Made by a program: the position numbers and the translations under genes. Shown one piece after another: positions 43,408-56,262 of a stretch of DNA of 64,000 nt. The stretch comes from Panagrolaimus kolymaensis (lineage: Eukaryota; Nematoda; Chromadorea; Rhabditida; Panagrolaimidae), in the NCBI GenBank assembly GCA_028622995.1, contig JAJQJQ010000118.1, positions 1 to 64,000 of the forward strand, written 5' to 3'. Within the stretch, counting starts at the first letter, position 1. Every line of letters starts with the position of its first letter. Below the pieces are notes generated by a model. That model was not told the DNA's origin and made no database searches. It saw nothing but the letters and a program-made list of their open reading frames with translations.

Positions 43408-44777
43408 CGTTTACAAAACAAAAAAAAATTAAGAAAGTAATGGAATCGCAAAAGATTCTGTTTTTCAATTCAAGAGAAACTAAAATAAATACATTTAGAT
43501 TTGTTAATTAGTCATTGCCTTTTATACCAGAAAGAAAAAATAATAATAGATAGCATCTTTTATTGGAAATGAATGCTTTTTTGTTTTTGTCTTCTTTCGA
43601 TTGTTTGTAAAAAAAATAATTAAAGGAATTTTGTTTAAAAGAAAAAGCATTTTTTATTAATGAAAAATTTAGTAACAATTTATTGTGCTGTAACTGATAG
43701 TATTTACAAATAAATTAAATCTTGATATCAATAGTTTCTTTTTTATTATTGCATATAAAATTTTAGCTTTAAACTTTCTTTAATTTAATGTTTTCAAAAT
43801 TATTAAAATTAATAAAATAAGAATGTTGCTCCATCTATTTGACCGTTGTCCATTTTATTTAATGTTTATTAGTCATCCTCAAACTTAAGGTAAATCTTTA
43901 AATAAACCAAATTATTGTTTTGTAAAATTTCATATGAATTTCAAGGAAAAAAGAAAGCATACCTAATTTTTATTTAATGAATGAAAGAAAAAAGCAGTAT
44001 TTTCACTAACATAAAGATAAAAACCAAAAAAAAATATTAATAGAATATTCAAAGAAAAAAAAGATGTTCACATATTTTAACACACACACGAACTGCAAAA
44101 AGAAAAAGTATTTATAGACAGGAAAATTTCAAATTTTTTGACATTGCCACAGCTGCCAAAAAACACTATTTCAATAGATTCTTTTTAAGATAACAAAATA
44201 TTTATTTATTAGTCTTGCAAAATGTGTGTGTTTGCTTCATTTTTATAGTCGTTATTGATTTTTACTAGCGCATAGTTTTCAGTCTATTTCAGCATACGTA
44301 TGCACTGCGGCATCGTGCATACATAAACAATGACAAATTCTTTCGTTTTTTTCAAAAAAAAAGAAGAAAAAATGTAAATGCATTTTGATGAATTCAGAAT
44401 ATAATGTGACGCAATATAATCAAATGCCGCTTTCGGAAATTATTTTTAATTTTGTGGATCATATTTGGAGAGTCACAGACTGGTCTTTAATGTTAGACAA
44501 ACCTACAATTAAAGAAATTAACGTATTTTAAGAAAACTAAAACAATTAATTAATTTAATGATTAATTATTTAATAAATGGATAGGGAAGCAATTAAGTCA
44601 AGTCACAAAATTTATGGTCAAATTTCACTTTAAATTTTTTTATAAGCCTTTGCTTTAGAAAAGTTGGTAAAAATTAGTGAACTAAATTTAAGTACTGTTA
44701 GAGATAAATAATTTATATATATATATAAAAGCCTAAGAGATTTATTGTTTTAAGTTATTAAAGTGTCTGTGTGAGTG
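43408..44777. other. Spacer, first copy of the receptor duplication unit
   Basis: 43465-43870 is duplicated at 46278-46690 (for example actaaaataaatacattta, and gtctttcgatt-type stretches). The rest is AT-rich. A TATA box is described separately. Confidence 0.55.
44722..44733 (+). promoter_or_regulatory. TATA box of receptor copy C
   Basis: tatataaaagcc, 56 bp before the ATG at 44778. The same motif stands at a similar distance before copy D. Confidence 0.6.
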
Positions 44778-46219
44778 ATGGTTTCGATTTGGTTAATTCT
44801 TGGTGAATATATAATTTCGCTTATTTCTCAACTTTTAAGTTTATTTATTTTTGGAAATTTATTTTATAAAACTTTTTTTAAATCATTTCAAGCTATAGTA
44901 ATTCCATCGCCATCAATAAATTTTTATTTTTTTACTCAATCGCTTGCTTCTTTTATAGCATCAATTTATTTAACATTTTTACTCGTTGGGTGGAGGCCAT
45001 ATCTTACAGAATATCATGCATATTTAATGTATTTTATTGGATTATTTCAAAGTTTATTTAATACTTTGGCGCCGGTATCAGTTTTCGCTCTTGGACTCGA
45101 TCGATGTCTCTGTGTTTTATTTCCATTGAAATACACAAAACAACAAAATTCTTATCCAACATATTTAGTATTTTTTGTGATGATTTGTCTTGGAGCAATT
45201 TCATTAAATTTTATTATTATTCCAACTTTTCCTAAAAAATTATATACTTCATGTCCGTCATTTGCGTGTATGGCGCCAATGTCATCGGTAGAAATTTTTG
45301 TTTTTCTTCGATATTTTACGAGTTCGCTTATTCTTGCTACCAGTGTAATTTTGTTAATTATTATTCGACGTAAGCTTCAAAATGCTGCAGCTGCCCACGT
45401 TCCGGTTTATAAAACTAAAAAGGTATGTTTATTTTTATAAAAAAACAAAATTGGTGAAAAAATGTAGTCGATTATTTTCTGAGTAAATGATTGTCAAATT
45501 ATTATTTTTAATTACCACGTTCCGACGTTTAAGTATGAGCTAAAACTCTTCAATTATTAAAGGTATAACAAAGATTTTTGTTTAGTTTTTCAAAAACTTA
45601 CAAACTATCATCTGAAACGAAAAAATTGGGAGACGAAGGATCAATGTCGATCTTAAAATTGTTGAGTTAAAAAACTTTCGGGTGCTTTTTATTAAAAGAA
45701 TTATTACATTGCTAAAAAAACCTTTAAAAAATGCCTGAATTTACAAAAGTTTTTTTTGCTGGTGTAAAAGTTGCATTATTTATTTCAAAATTTCCAAACA
45801 TTCTTTGGTCTTTAAAAGCACATTTTTAAATATATAAGACCGATAATAAGTAAAATAATTGAAAAAAATTGATGAAAATTAAAAATTTTTTCTAAAAATG
45901 AATTAATGATTTTTAGTCGAATAATCTCGTTTTAATGACTCTAATTATAACATTAATTTTGGATTTTTTGCCTCATCTTGGTAGCATCGTATTTTATTCG
46001 GTTTGTTTTACATTTAATTAATTTAAAAACAAGTTATTTTTTTTATATTTTTAGGTTTTTGGGATAAATTTAGCTGAACATATTGGCCCATATTCAACTG
46101 TAACTGCAGCAGTGGAATCTGCATTTTGTGCATTTCTTTATCAAAATGTTTACAAACAGCATCCAATCAAGAAGCTTCCAGTATCTCGACTTTTTTCTGT
46201 GGTTCAACAAAATTCATAA
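44778..46219 (+). CDS. Nematode 7TM chemoreceptor, tandem copy C
   Basis: A rhodopsin-like seven-helix receptor. Exons 44778-45422, 45917-46000, 46055-46219; 297 aa. TM3 ends in FALGLDRCLCVLFPLKYTKQ, a DR motif in place of DRY followed by the FPLKY common in nematode receptors. Extracellular Cys residues (SCPSFAC) lie before TM5. TM5 ends in IIIRRKLQNA, and TM6 (LVLMTLIITLILDFLPHLG) and TM7 follow in the short exons. I place it in the Srsx/Srbc neighbourhood but cannot decide the family. Intron 1 is 494 nt against 88 nt in copy D, with the extra sequence non-coding. It is expressed from its own TATA-containing promoter. Confidence 0.8.
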
Positions 46220-47390
46220 AAGTTTATTCATTTTTTGTAAACTATTTAATCATTTGTCGCTAGTTCATTTCCCTGGATTTTTCAATTCATAAGAAACTAA
46301 AATAAATACATTTATATGTATTGATTAGTTATTGCCTTTTATATAAGAAAGAATCAAAAATAATAAATAGCTTTTGTTAGAAAAGAATGCTTTTTGTTTT
46401 TGTCTTCTTTCGATTATTGTATAAAAAAAATAATTAAAGGAATTTTGTTGGCCTGATAATGCTTTTTTTACTAATAAAAAACTTTGTTAGAATTTATAGC
46501 GCTGAAAATGATAGTATTTACGAATAAATTAAATCTTGAAATAAATTGTTTCTCTTTTTTTACTAATGATAACTAAAAATTTAATTTAAACTATCTCTGC
46601 TTTCATCTTTTTTCAAATTCATTAAAATTAATTGAATAAAGATGATGGTTGGAAATTTGGGACATATCCATTTTATTTAATGCATTTAAAAACGCACTTT
46701 AAACTTTTAAAAAGTTACGGTGAAAAAGAATTTATATCTCTTAAAGTTTCATATGAATTTCGAAAAAACGAAGTTACTCACATTTTTTTGTACTTGACGA
46801 AAGAAAGGAATGATTCTTATAATTCATTAAAATATTTTTAAAAAAACAAATTAAAAAAAATAGCCCGTCATAGCACAAGTCAACAGAAACAGCAAAAAGA
46901 AATGAAATTTTTGTCATTTTTTAGCCAAAGCTTCCACAGGTATTCTCATATCATCTCACTTTCTCCCAATCTTTTGTACTGTAATGTCATAATTGATAAT
47001 AACGGAATTCACTCAAGCTCAAATGTTACACGAACAAATACCGCTAAACTCTAGTAATTACACCGTTTTTGACATCCGTCTTCATTCGTGACGAAATAAA
47101 AAATACTGTACTTTTAATTTAGACTTACATACAATTAAAGTTAATCAAAGAACTATAAAAAAAATAATTAAAAATAATTAATTAGATGTTATTATTTAGT
47201 AAAATAAAATTGATGATACATTTAAGCATAGTCACATAATTAATGGCGGAAGTTTTATAATTCCATGCCACGACATTAAAAAAATGAATAAAGTATAGTA
47301 AATAAAATTAATTTACGTGTGTTTTAAAATAATTATTTTTATATATAAAAGCCTCGAAGATTTATTTAAGTTATTGAATTTTTCTTGTGA
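46220..47390. other. Spacer, second copy of the receptor duplication unit
   Basis: 46241-46277 matches 43007-43044, the B-box part of SINE-like copy 2. 46278-46690 matches 43465-43870. The stretch between those two in the first copy, which contains GT10 exon 1, is missing here. No gene is called. Confidence 0.6.
47342..47353 (+). promoter_or_regulatory. TATA box of receptor copy D
   Basis: tatataaaagcc, 49 bp before the ATG at 47391; identical to the box before copy C. Confidence 0.6.
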
Positions 47391-48433
47391 ATGATGGCAT
47401 CGAGTTGGTTGATTTTGGCGGAATATATTATTTCTTTAATTTTCCAAATTTTAAGTGTATTTATTTTTGGAAATTTAGTTTATAAAACTTTTTTCAAATC
47501 CTTCCAAGCTATAGTAATTCCATCGCCATCAATAAATTTTTATTTTTTTACCCAATCGCTTGCTTCTTTAAATTCATCAATTTATTTGACTTTTTTATTG
47601 ATTAATTGGAGGCCATATCCGACAGAAAATCATGCATATATATTGTATTTTATTGGATCATTTCAAATTTTATTTACCACTTCGGCACCATTTTCTGTTT
47701 TTGCTTTAGGACTCGATCGTTGCCTTTGCGTTTTATTTCCATTGAAATACACAAAACAACATAATTCTTATCCAACATATTTAGCAATGTTTGCGATGCT
47801 TTGTTTTGGCGCGATTTCAATAAATTTTATTATAATCCCTTCGTTTCCAAAAAAATTATATACCCCATGTCCCTCCATTGGATGTACGTTGCCCAAATCA
47901 GCTTTAGATGTTTATTTTATTCTTCGATATTTTACAAGTTCGCTAATTCTTGCAACCAGTGTAATTTTGTTAATTGTCATTCGACGTAAGCTTCTAAATG
48001 CTTCTTCCTCCCAAATTGTGGTTTATAAAACTAAAAAGGTATATTTACATTTTTTTATATAAAAAAATCGAAAAATTGATAAAAATTAAAAGTTTCCTCA
48101 TAAATTAAATTATTATTAATTTTCAGTCAAACAATCTCGTTTTAATGACACTTATAACAACATTAGTTTTGGAATTTTTGCCATTTCTTGGAAGCATTGT
48201 TTTTACTTCGGTTAGTTTTACATTAGCAAATTTGGGAAACAATTAACACATTTATCTTATAATTTTAGTTTTTTGATATAAATTTATCTGAATATATTGG
48301 TATATATTCCACTGTAACTTCAGCAATTGATTCGATATTTTGTGCCTTGCTTTATCGGCATGTTTACAAAAAACATCCAATAATAACTTCCAAGCAAGTT
48401 CCATCATCAAAACTTTTTGTTGTGGCTCAATAA
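47391..48433 (+). CDS. Nematode 7TM chemoreceptor, tandem copy D
   Basis: Paralogue of the gene at 44778 with matching exons: 47391-48038, 48127-48210, 48269-48433; 298 aa, or 297 if the second ATG at 47394 is used. Same marks: FALGLDRCLCVLFPLKYTKQ after TM3, PCPSIGC in the extracellular loop before TM5, VIRRKLLNAS after TM5 and SNNLVLMTLITTLVLEFLP in TM6. The last two exons have exactly the lengths of copy C (84 and 165 nt). Divergence is concentrated in the loops and the C-terminal tail (KQVPSSKLFVVAQ). It is a chemosensory membrane receptor with unknown ligand. A polyadenylation-type AATAAA cluster follows the stop directly. Confidence 0.82.
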
Positions 48434-48512
48434 AAATAAATAAATTTTATTTTATTTATATATTAAATTTCTTTGTAAGCAAAATAAATTATACAATAAT
48501 AAAAATAAAGGT

Positions 48513-49719
48513 TCACAAAATTCTGGAAATTTTAAAATAATTAGAAGTTCTTTGATATAAAGTAAAATTAAAATTAGAGTTTTCATATAAAATTAAATTT
48601 ATTGCTGCTTGATCAAATCGATGACAGCCAGAAAATCTTCCAGGATTTGAGTAAATCTTCTGAAACATTTTTTATATATCAAACTTTTAGAATAAAAAAA
48701 CTAACCCCCATGTTGCAAGTCAAAGCTGCTCCAATTGGAGACATACACTCAGGTTTCAAACTGCACTCTACTAATCGACGCATTATTTTCCATCCACTTT
48801 CGCTTCCAACCCAAAGAATTAGACCTCCTTGAAACTGGGGCACTATTTTTGTCTAAAAGTAAATACATTTTTGGAAAAAGTTTGAGAAGCATTTTTTACT
48901 TTTTCGATATCAATTTTGGGAAAGCAGTCGAACATTTTTGGATGAGTTGTTGGAAACATTTTATGATTCGATGGAGATAAAAGAGTCACATCGAGTGGAT
49001 TGTTTTTAATACTTGAAGATATCAAATCCTATTAAATTTTTTATTATTTTTAGTTTCGTTAAATGAAAAAATTGAGAAACTTACTGTAAAATTAAGATTT
49101 GGTTGAAATATTACAGAAGTATCAAAACTCAATAAAATTTTGTGATTTTTTAAAGCCATTGCAGAATAAATAGGTTTGAAGCGATAATGTTTCAAAAATC
49201 TTACATTATTTGGAAATTCATCAAACGGAAACTTTATTACTTTTGCAATGGGACATCTAATTTGATATTGATTTGTAAGATTTTGATTGACATCATCGTG
49301 GAGAAATACAGTCAATGGAACATTTTTAAGTTCTGGATGGAGTATAATTGATTTACAACTTGCACTGAAAATTTGCATAAAATTATTTTTTTATGGTTTA
49401 GAATTACTCACATTGCTTCTTTCATATGATCCTTGGATGTAAAAGAAACAAAACCCAAATCTTTTATACTCAATTTTGATCTTTCATTTTCCGTAACAAA
49501 AACATTTGGAGTTGTTAAATTTTTATATATTTTCCATTCGCTTTCTTTCAAAGCTGGACATTTTGGATTTAAAGCATCTTTTTCATAATTTTTAAATTCA
49601 TGGATATGGAAAACCAAGGACTTCAATCTATCGAAAAGAATAAAATAACAAAAAAAAGTTAAAACAAAAAACAAAATAAAAACTCTAATTTTAAAAAGCT
49701 TTGTCAGCTTTGAAAGCAT
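48513..49719 (-). CDS. DUF1647 protein, copy 1
   Basis: Five exons: 49412-49719, 49085-49364, 48900-49028, 48706-48852, 48513-48659; 336 aa. Type II anchor near the N-terminus (VFILFFVLTFFCYFILF). DUF1647-like marks: GFVSFTSKDHMKEA, then FPNNVRFLKHYRFKPIYSAM followed by FDTSVIF, HPKMFDCFP, LILWVGSESGWKIMRRLVEC and SGCHRFDQAAINLIL. This nematode family resembles Golgi glycosyltransferases in layout: a short tail, one membrane helix and a lumenal domain with paired Cys. Its activity is unknown. Compared with copy 2 it has one extra intron between CNMG and KIYSNPGRF. The 3' end converges with receptor copy D, about 80 bp away. Confidence 0.8.
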
Positions 49720-50706
49720 TTTATGTAAAAACCATTTTTGAAAAAAAAAATTTTAATGGTTTCTAGCCTTTTTTTGCTGCAAGCTGTGGATGGATGCGTA
49801 ACCAAAGAGATGCATTAAATATACATGATGTCAATAAAAACAATTTTTCTTTAAAAAACCCTTGTATGTCTTGAAGTTTTATTTTCTATGCCTATAATTC
49901 AGAAATTATTAAAGGAACTGTGTCTTTTCGACTTTGTACAAAAGAATGGGATTTCAAATTTATGTTTCATTTACTGTAATTAATAAATACTTGTCCTAAT
50001 TTAATGGTCTGAATTATGGTCCCAAGTAGAAGTCGATTTGTTGTATCAATACGAGGCGTAGGAACGATTGAACCATTAGCAACTTGAGCGACGGGTGGAG
50101 CTGCTGCTGCTGCAGGTCGAGGAACTAAGAAATTACAAACAAGCTTATAATTTTGTGAAAAGTGTGTATCAAAGAGAGGGGAATAAAAAAGAAATTATTT
50201 TTTTGATCCACGATTTTAAATTAAAATAACTTGCTACAAAAATTAAAAAAAAAGGATAATTTAAATATTCAAACGAATGTGACTATGTCAAGAAAAAACA
50301 ATAAATAGTAAGATTTGAAAAAAAAAAGTCTCCTTTTTTATTTTAGTGCTGACAGTCACAGCTGGAAACAGAAGGCGCAGGCCTCTGCCAGCCTCCGCGA
50401 TTCTTTTAAGGGGCTTATTTTCCAAAAAGCATTTGATTTCTTTTGCACCGGGGAAACAAAATAGAGAATGAAAGGACGATTTTACTTATTTTGCTGAGAT
50501 AATCCCATCAGCTTAAAAATAAAGAAAAGCAATAAATTTTTATTTAAATTCTTTGTGAGTGATGTTTAATTCTTGATCCCAATTCATTTCAACAGAAATC
50601 AATTTTATATAAATTAACAAAAACAAAACCGAAAAAAAATAAAACAATCAAATCAAAATTAAAAAAATTTTTCAGTTCAACAAATAAAAAAATGTAGCAA
50701 ATCAAA
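49720..50706. other. Spacer with an exon-like orphan frame
   Basis: It contains the Ala/Pro-rich open stretch at 49967-50124 described separately, and a GC-richer patch at about 50350-50420. No complete gene is supported. Confidence 0.4.
49967..50124 (-). CDS. Possible terminal exon, Ala/Pro-rich
   Basis: Preceded by a good acceptor (tttcttag). It is open for 52 codons to TGA with balanced, non-AT-driven codons (PRPAAAAAPPVAQVANGS, then VPTPRIDTTNRLLLGTIIQ). The composition is unlike the surrounding spacer. No upstream exon was found, so this may be a fragment or the end of a gene with small upstream exons. I do not recognise the family. Confidence 0.3.
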
Positions 50707-52121
50707 TTAAATATAATGCATGCGTTCATCAATGAGACTGGGATCGCTTGCAATTTCGACATTTTTCTTAGTGATTTTTAAATCATCAATGAGGCCTTGA
50801 ACGCGATTACGAAGTTGTTGCCATTCTTTTCGATCGAAATAACGTTGAGTGTAATCAGTGATGTAAAATTCTTTGCGAACACCATTTAATTTTCCCTTTA
50901 AAAAAATACAAAGGTTTATTTTAGTTTAAAAAAAAGAAAACCCAAAAACATACGGTAACAGCTTTGGATTGTAAAACATCAATCAAAAATTTTTCGAGAT
51001 CTTCATCTCCGCCAAATTCAAGCTCTTTTTGAAGTTTTACATATGACAAATTCTGTAAAAAAATTAAGCTATAAAATCATTAAAAATTTTATGAAAATTA
51101 CGAACCTTGTTTTGTTCTGCCATTGAAATCAAAGTGAGAATTTTAATCTTTTTCAATAAAGCAGCTTCATCGACTTTTAATTCATTGGAAATAAAGGTAG
51201 AATTTTCTTTAACAAAACCTTTAAATTCATTCAATCGATCATAGCTAAAGATTTTTAGGAGTTTAAACAAAATTGGATGAGTCTTTTCCAAATTCTTGAC
51301 TGCGTGAATTCGCAATAAATGATCGAAGCTAAAAGTGCGAGGGTCGATGATGGCAGTTCGAACGCATTCTCGCGCATCTTGTTCAGCTTTAGCTGCATCA
51401 TCTTGAGTGTAAGTTTGAAGCAAGCGAGTCATAACTTCCGCAGCTTGTGGAGCTCGATCATCCGCAATCAAAGCAGAATGCAAAATTCGAAAGATATCTC
51501 GTTGTTCTTCAACATTAAGATTCCATTCATCAAAATATGATTTTAACGTTGGAGTTGAAATATCCAAAGATTTTGTAACTTTGGCACGACCAGATAATTC
51601 AACAAGAATTTTATATATATATGATTTCATGGTTGGATGTTGATCATAAAATTGGAACAAATTTGAGAATAATGTTACCACGTGGCCAGCCTGAAACTCC
51701 ATAAACAATTAGAAACGACTAAAGAAAAGTTTAAAATTCTTACATTAGATTGAAATCCATGTCCATCAAATTCCGGTGAACGTGCAACTTCACTCCAAGC
51801 TTGAATGAGTTTATGAGCTTCATCAGTTCCAAATCCAATAAGCACGGAGAGAATGGAATTAAAAACTTCTCCCATTTCATCATCTTTAGCTAAAACCTTG
51901 CTACCCTTGATAATATCCATAACTGCATTAAAGCGATCATCATTTTCCAATTTTTCTTCTAAAATTAGCCGATTTAAGAAAATAAGTTAAAAGTGAGGAG
52001 TAAAAAACTAACTAAGTGGATTCAATTTAGCTCCTTTTTGAGTTAAATAATTATGAATTTGAGCAATTTGCTCTTGTTCATCAGCATAAGCAAAGAAATA
52101 AACTTTTTGTTGTTCTTCCAT
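50707..52121 (-). CDS. cif-1: Translation initiation factor eIF3 subunit M
   Basis: A PCI-domain subunit of the eIF3 complex, shared with the COP9 signalosome in C. elegans (CIF-1). Five exons: 52013-52121, 51744-51958, 51106-51690, 50954-51052, 50707-50895; 398 aa, near the usual 375-390. Helical repeats fill residues about 40-300 (VFNSILSVLIGFGTDEAHK, EEQRDIFRILHSALIADD, FSFDHLLRIHAVKNLE). The winged-helix part of the PCI domain follows (LLKKIKILTLISMAEQNKNL, LEKFLIDVLQSKAV, VRKEFYITDYTQRYF). The C-terminal WQQLRNRVQGLIDDLKITKKN helix is typical. It is the only clear housekeeping gene in the window and the best anchor for synteny. It lies on the same strand as, and between, the two DUF1647 genes. 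Confidence 0.93.
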
Positions 52122-53553
52122 CGGTAATTGAAAGTATATGTATATATTTAAAAAATTTAGATAACTAAAAAAGTAAATGGGCACGACGATAAAATGAAAA
52201 ATTTTAGAACCGCGTTCAGAATTTGATAAAAAACTAAGCGAAAAGAAGGGGGAAAAGGATTTTAAATTGTATTAATTATAAATTTTGGGAACTTTAAAGA
52301 AAAACGCTGAGGGCTAGAACAAACAAATGCAACTAAAACACTGGCATTGAGTCGCATAATAAAAAACAAGATATTCAAAAATCATAAATTTTGCTTAAAA
52401 TTTCATTTATTAAAAATTTTTATACGTTTTTGTGTTTAATTTTATATCAGCAAACTTTCAAAAGCTCCATCATAAGTTGTAAAAAAAACATAAAAAAATT
52501 GAAAAAGCGATGTGCTTCGAATCGCCCAAAAGAAAATACAAGCCAAAAAAATAATGACTAGACTAAAGTAAAAGAAACAAAAACGACTTTGTTTTCAAAT
52601 GAACCAAATTGTTTTCTAGGTCCCTCATTTTTTTTTGTTTATGGCAAAAAAAGATTTGATAAGTGGGCCCAAAGAGAGCTTTTTAATTGAAATTCAGGAA
52701 GTCTTGCTGGAAGTTCTTGCCGTAACTTTTAATAATATTGTATTGATTTGAAACAAACTTAATGCATAATATTTCCATCGAAAAACGTTTTTGTACTTAC
52801 ATCAAAAAAGTGTGAAATCGATTTTGATAATGAAACCACGGAAAACTAATTTTTTGATGTATAAATATTTTTTTAATATTCATATACTTTCTCGATCACT
52901 GACATTCTACATGTTCTTCATTTCTAATTTTATTGTACTGGCGCTTATAAAGATGTTTCGAGGTATAAAGGCGACATTTTTATTGGCCTGAAATTCTTTG
53001 TTGTTTAAACTTATAACTTTTTTGCGAAGATTCCAGGTATTTTTCAAGTTTTATATATCAATAAAACGAGAAAAAGGTCTTTGAAAATGAATAGTTATTT
53101 ATGTATAAAAGAAAGAAAAAAAACTTAAATATTCAAACTAGTGTCACATGAAATAAAAAAAGTTAGCAAAATGCGCAGAAAAAAATAGTTCATTTTTCGG
53201 TTTCTATGACGGACGAATGCAGTTGAACAGGGAACGTATCACAATTTTGTTTAACGTTTCCATTTGAGTTAATGTTTTAAAAAAAGAATGAATTGAATGG
53301 AAGCAGCCATTTGATGCTATTGTACCATAAAATTATTCATTTTTATAAACGAATCTGCAGTTGATTTAGGAGTTTTTTTACAATAGTTTCATGTTCGATA
53401 AATGTGTAAATTTAGTTTATTCCTTTTTGGTCTTTCATTTTTTGATTAAGTAATCGTAAAATTTGCATAAAAAGATCAAAAAATTTATTACAAGAATTGT
53501 TAGACAAGAAAATAATTAATACCCGTAAATTTTAAAATACTTATCAAACTTTT
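52122..53553. other. Spacer
   Basis: 1.4 kb of AT-rich sequence upstream of eIF3m. No ORF with family features, no inverted-repeat element seen. Confidence 0.4.
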
Positions 53554-54933
53554 TTACCCGCCTCTAACAACACTAAAGAATATTGATTTTCTTTGATATA
53601 AAGTAAAATTAAAATTAGAATTTTCATATAAAATTAAATTTATTGCTGCTTGATCGAATCGATGACAGCCAGAAAATTTGGTTTGATTTTTATAAATTTC
53701 TTTGATATTGCATATTTTCGTGGCTCCTGGCGGGGCGATGCAGGAAGGTTGTAAACTGCACTCCACAAATCTTCTCATTGCTTTCCATCCATTTTCTGTG
53801 CCAATCCAAAGAATTAGGCCACTTTGAGATTGGGGAACAAAAAGCATCTAAAATAAAATAAAACAATGATCTTTGAAAATAACAGTTAATAAAAAAAAGG
53901 ATTTACTTTTTTGGGATCAACAGTTGGAAAACAATCATACATTTTTGGATAAATGGTTGAAAACATGTTATGATTTGAACTTGTCAACAATGTTACATCG
54001 GTGGGATTAGTTTTTATACTCGATTCGATCAAAGCCTAAAAAAGTTTATTTATGGTTAAATTCACTCGTTAATTGGATGTGAACAGATCAAACTTCGGTA
54101 AAGTACAAAACAACAGAAAAAAAAATGGGGGAAATTAGAGTTACACAAACGTAAAATTTTGTTTTTCGAAAAATTGGCGTTCAGATCCATTTTCTGGTTT
54201 TTTATTTTGTATTTTCAATAAAAGAGTGGCAGAGGCAGAAAATTTGTGTACGGGAAAAAAGCCTACTGTGAAATTAAGATCTGAATTAAAAATCGCAGAA
54301 GTGTCAAAGCTTAATAAAACTTTATGATTTTTGAATGCCATTGCTTCATGAATGGCTTTGAAGCGATAATGCTCCATGATTCTAACATTTTTTGGAAATA
54401 TTGCAAATGGGAATTTTATTATTTTTGCAATCGGGCATTCAACTTGATATAGAGTTGTAAGGTTTTGATTGACGTCATCGTGGAGAAAAGTAGTTAATGG
54501 AATATTTTTAAGTTCGGGATGGAGCAAAATTGATTTGCAGCAGGCACTAAAAATTTGAATAAAAGAAACCTTTTCTCAATTTTGAAAACATTTACATTGC
54601 CTCTTTCATATGATCTTTGGAAGTAAAAGAAACAAAACCCAAATCTTTTATACTTAATTTTAATCTTTCATTTTCCGTAACAAAAACATTTGGAGTCGTT
54701 AAATTTTTATAAATTTTCCATTCACTTTCATTTAACGCCGGACATTTTAGGTTAAAAGTATTCTTTTCATAATTTTTAAATTCATTCATAATAAAATTAA
54801 CACTGATTGCTTTAGTAATATAAAAAGAGGATAAAACGAATATGTAACAATAAAAAATAAATACAATACCCATAATTAAAAATAAAATATAGCGAAATTT
54901 GGATATGCCTGGAAAAATTGATAAATATGGCAT
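53554..54933 (-). CDS. DUF1647 protein, copy 2
   Basis: Four exons: 54596-54933, 54267-54546, 53907-54035, 53554-53847; 346 aa. Exons 2 and 3 have exactly the lengths of copy 1 (280 and 129 nt). Anchor: ILFLIMGIVFIFYCYIFVL. Core: GFVSFTSKDHMKEA, FPKNVRIMEHYRFKAIHEAM then FDTSAIF, YPKMYDCFP, LILWIGTENGWKAMRRFVEC and SGCHRFDQAAINLIL. It has lost (or copy 1 has gained) the intron before the CHRFDQ block, which is read straight through here as CNIKEIYKNQTKF. It is probably a Golgi or secretory-pathway type II membrane protein of unknown activity. Confidence 0.82.
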
Positions 54934-56262
54934 AGTTTTATTCTTGGTTTTGAGACATCACGAAAGAAAACACTTTTAAGAGCGAAAATAAATTTCTTTC
55001 TTTTTTATGTAATTTCTAAGGCAACAACTATGCAGAGAGGCATTTGTCATTTAAAAACTAATACATATTTTTTGTTTGTCTGTGAATACAAACAATAGCA
55101 ACACAGACGATGAATCAAAGCATCGAAAACATTTCATATTATTTTTTTTTGTTTCATTTGTAAAAGGCTTTTAAAAAATTGTAAAACAATAAAACCGCGC
55201 CTAAAAAATATAAAAAAATGATTTAGCATCTTTCTGAATTAAAAATTGAAAAGCAGAAAGTTTATTGGATGTTTGTAAAATAAAATAAAAATAGACACGA
55301 CTATCTTATTTATAATAAAATATTTTTTTTTTGTCATTACCACCTCCGAAATCTTTGGATGTTTTTGTGAATGTGACAAAAGAGTACATAAAAAAAGGTC
55401 AATTATTGATTTAGTTTTTTTAGTCCAAAAAGATTATCCGTTTTTTTATTATTATTGTACTCACTGATTTAAAAAAAACGATACATGCATAAATAGATTT
55501 TAATTTATTAATTTGTTTTGGTTTTTTTATTTTCTTTTTCGACATTGATCTTTTTGAATGATAAAAAGCATTAGTAAAAATAAAACAATTTTTGTTGACG
55601 GATTAATCATTTTTTGTGTGAATTTTTTTGCTTATCAATGTTAAGACATTGTGCTCTTTCTTTTTTGGCTGAATATTCGCTAATATATAAATTTGTTTTT
55701 TACAGTTAATTGTAACAAAATCATACCGAATTATTTAAATTTAAATGCGAAGCAAAAATACAAAGCAATAAAAAAAATTTTTGTTTACTAAAAACGAAAT
55801 TTTATGCGAAAAATATACCAGGACGAGCTAACATTGAAATTATAAAATCAATGAATCAAATACGCAAATCATGTTACTGGAGCTGTCCTATTACTAAAGC
55901 TGTAGAATCTTTTAACATTCGGTTTGACAACCTTGATTTTAATTTTTTTTGTACATATAGCTGATTATTATACATAGATCTTTGATTATTTACGGCAATG
56001 TATTTTATGTTTTCTGTATGTATTATCGCTTATCAAAAAACCACAGAGTATTTGCGTAAAAAGTTGACATACATACGGGAAAAAGCACGAAGCTATAAAA
56101 TGCATTTTTGATAAGGTTATGGGTTTTATTCGTACGTAGTTAGTTTAAGAGTGATTCACCTTTTGTTCTTCTTCATTAGGTAAAACATTTATTTATTTTT
56201 TTATATTTGACAGTTTTCTTGTAAAAATTTATTTTTTTGGAGATTTTTTTAAAAGAGAAATA
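54934..56262. other. Spacer
   Basis: A divergent region between DUF1647 copy 2 and the LRAT gene. A TATA-like tataaaa at 56094-56100 is the likely LRAT promoter. Nothing else recognised. Confidence 0.45.

Noticed and set aside
44041..44110. Possible CRISPR-like or satellite array in AT-rich spacers
   Set aside because: Only simple A/T runs and single motifs. No regularly spaced repeats were found anywhere except the 44-bp minisatellite.
52791..52991. Plus-strand ORF of 66 codons upstream of eIF3m
   Set aside because: Hydrophobic by AT bias; no start context, splice site or homologue recognised.
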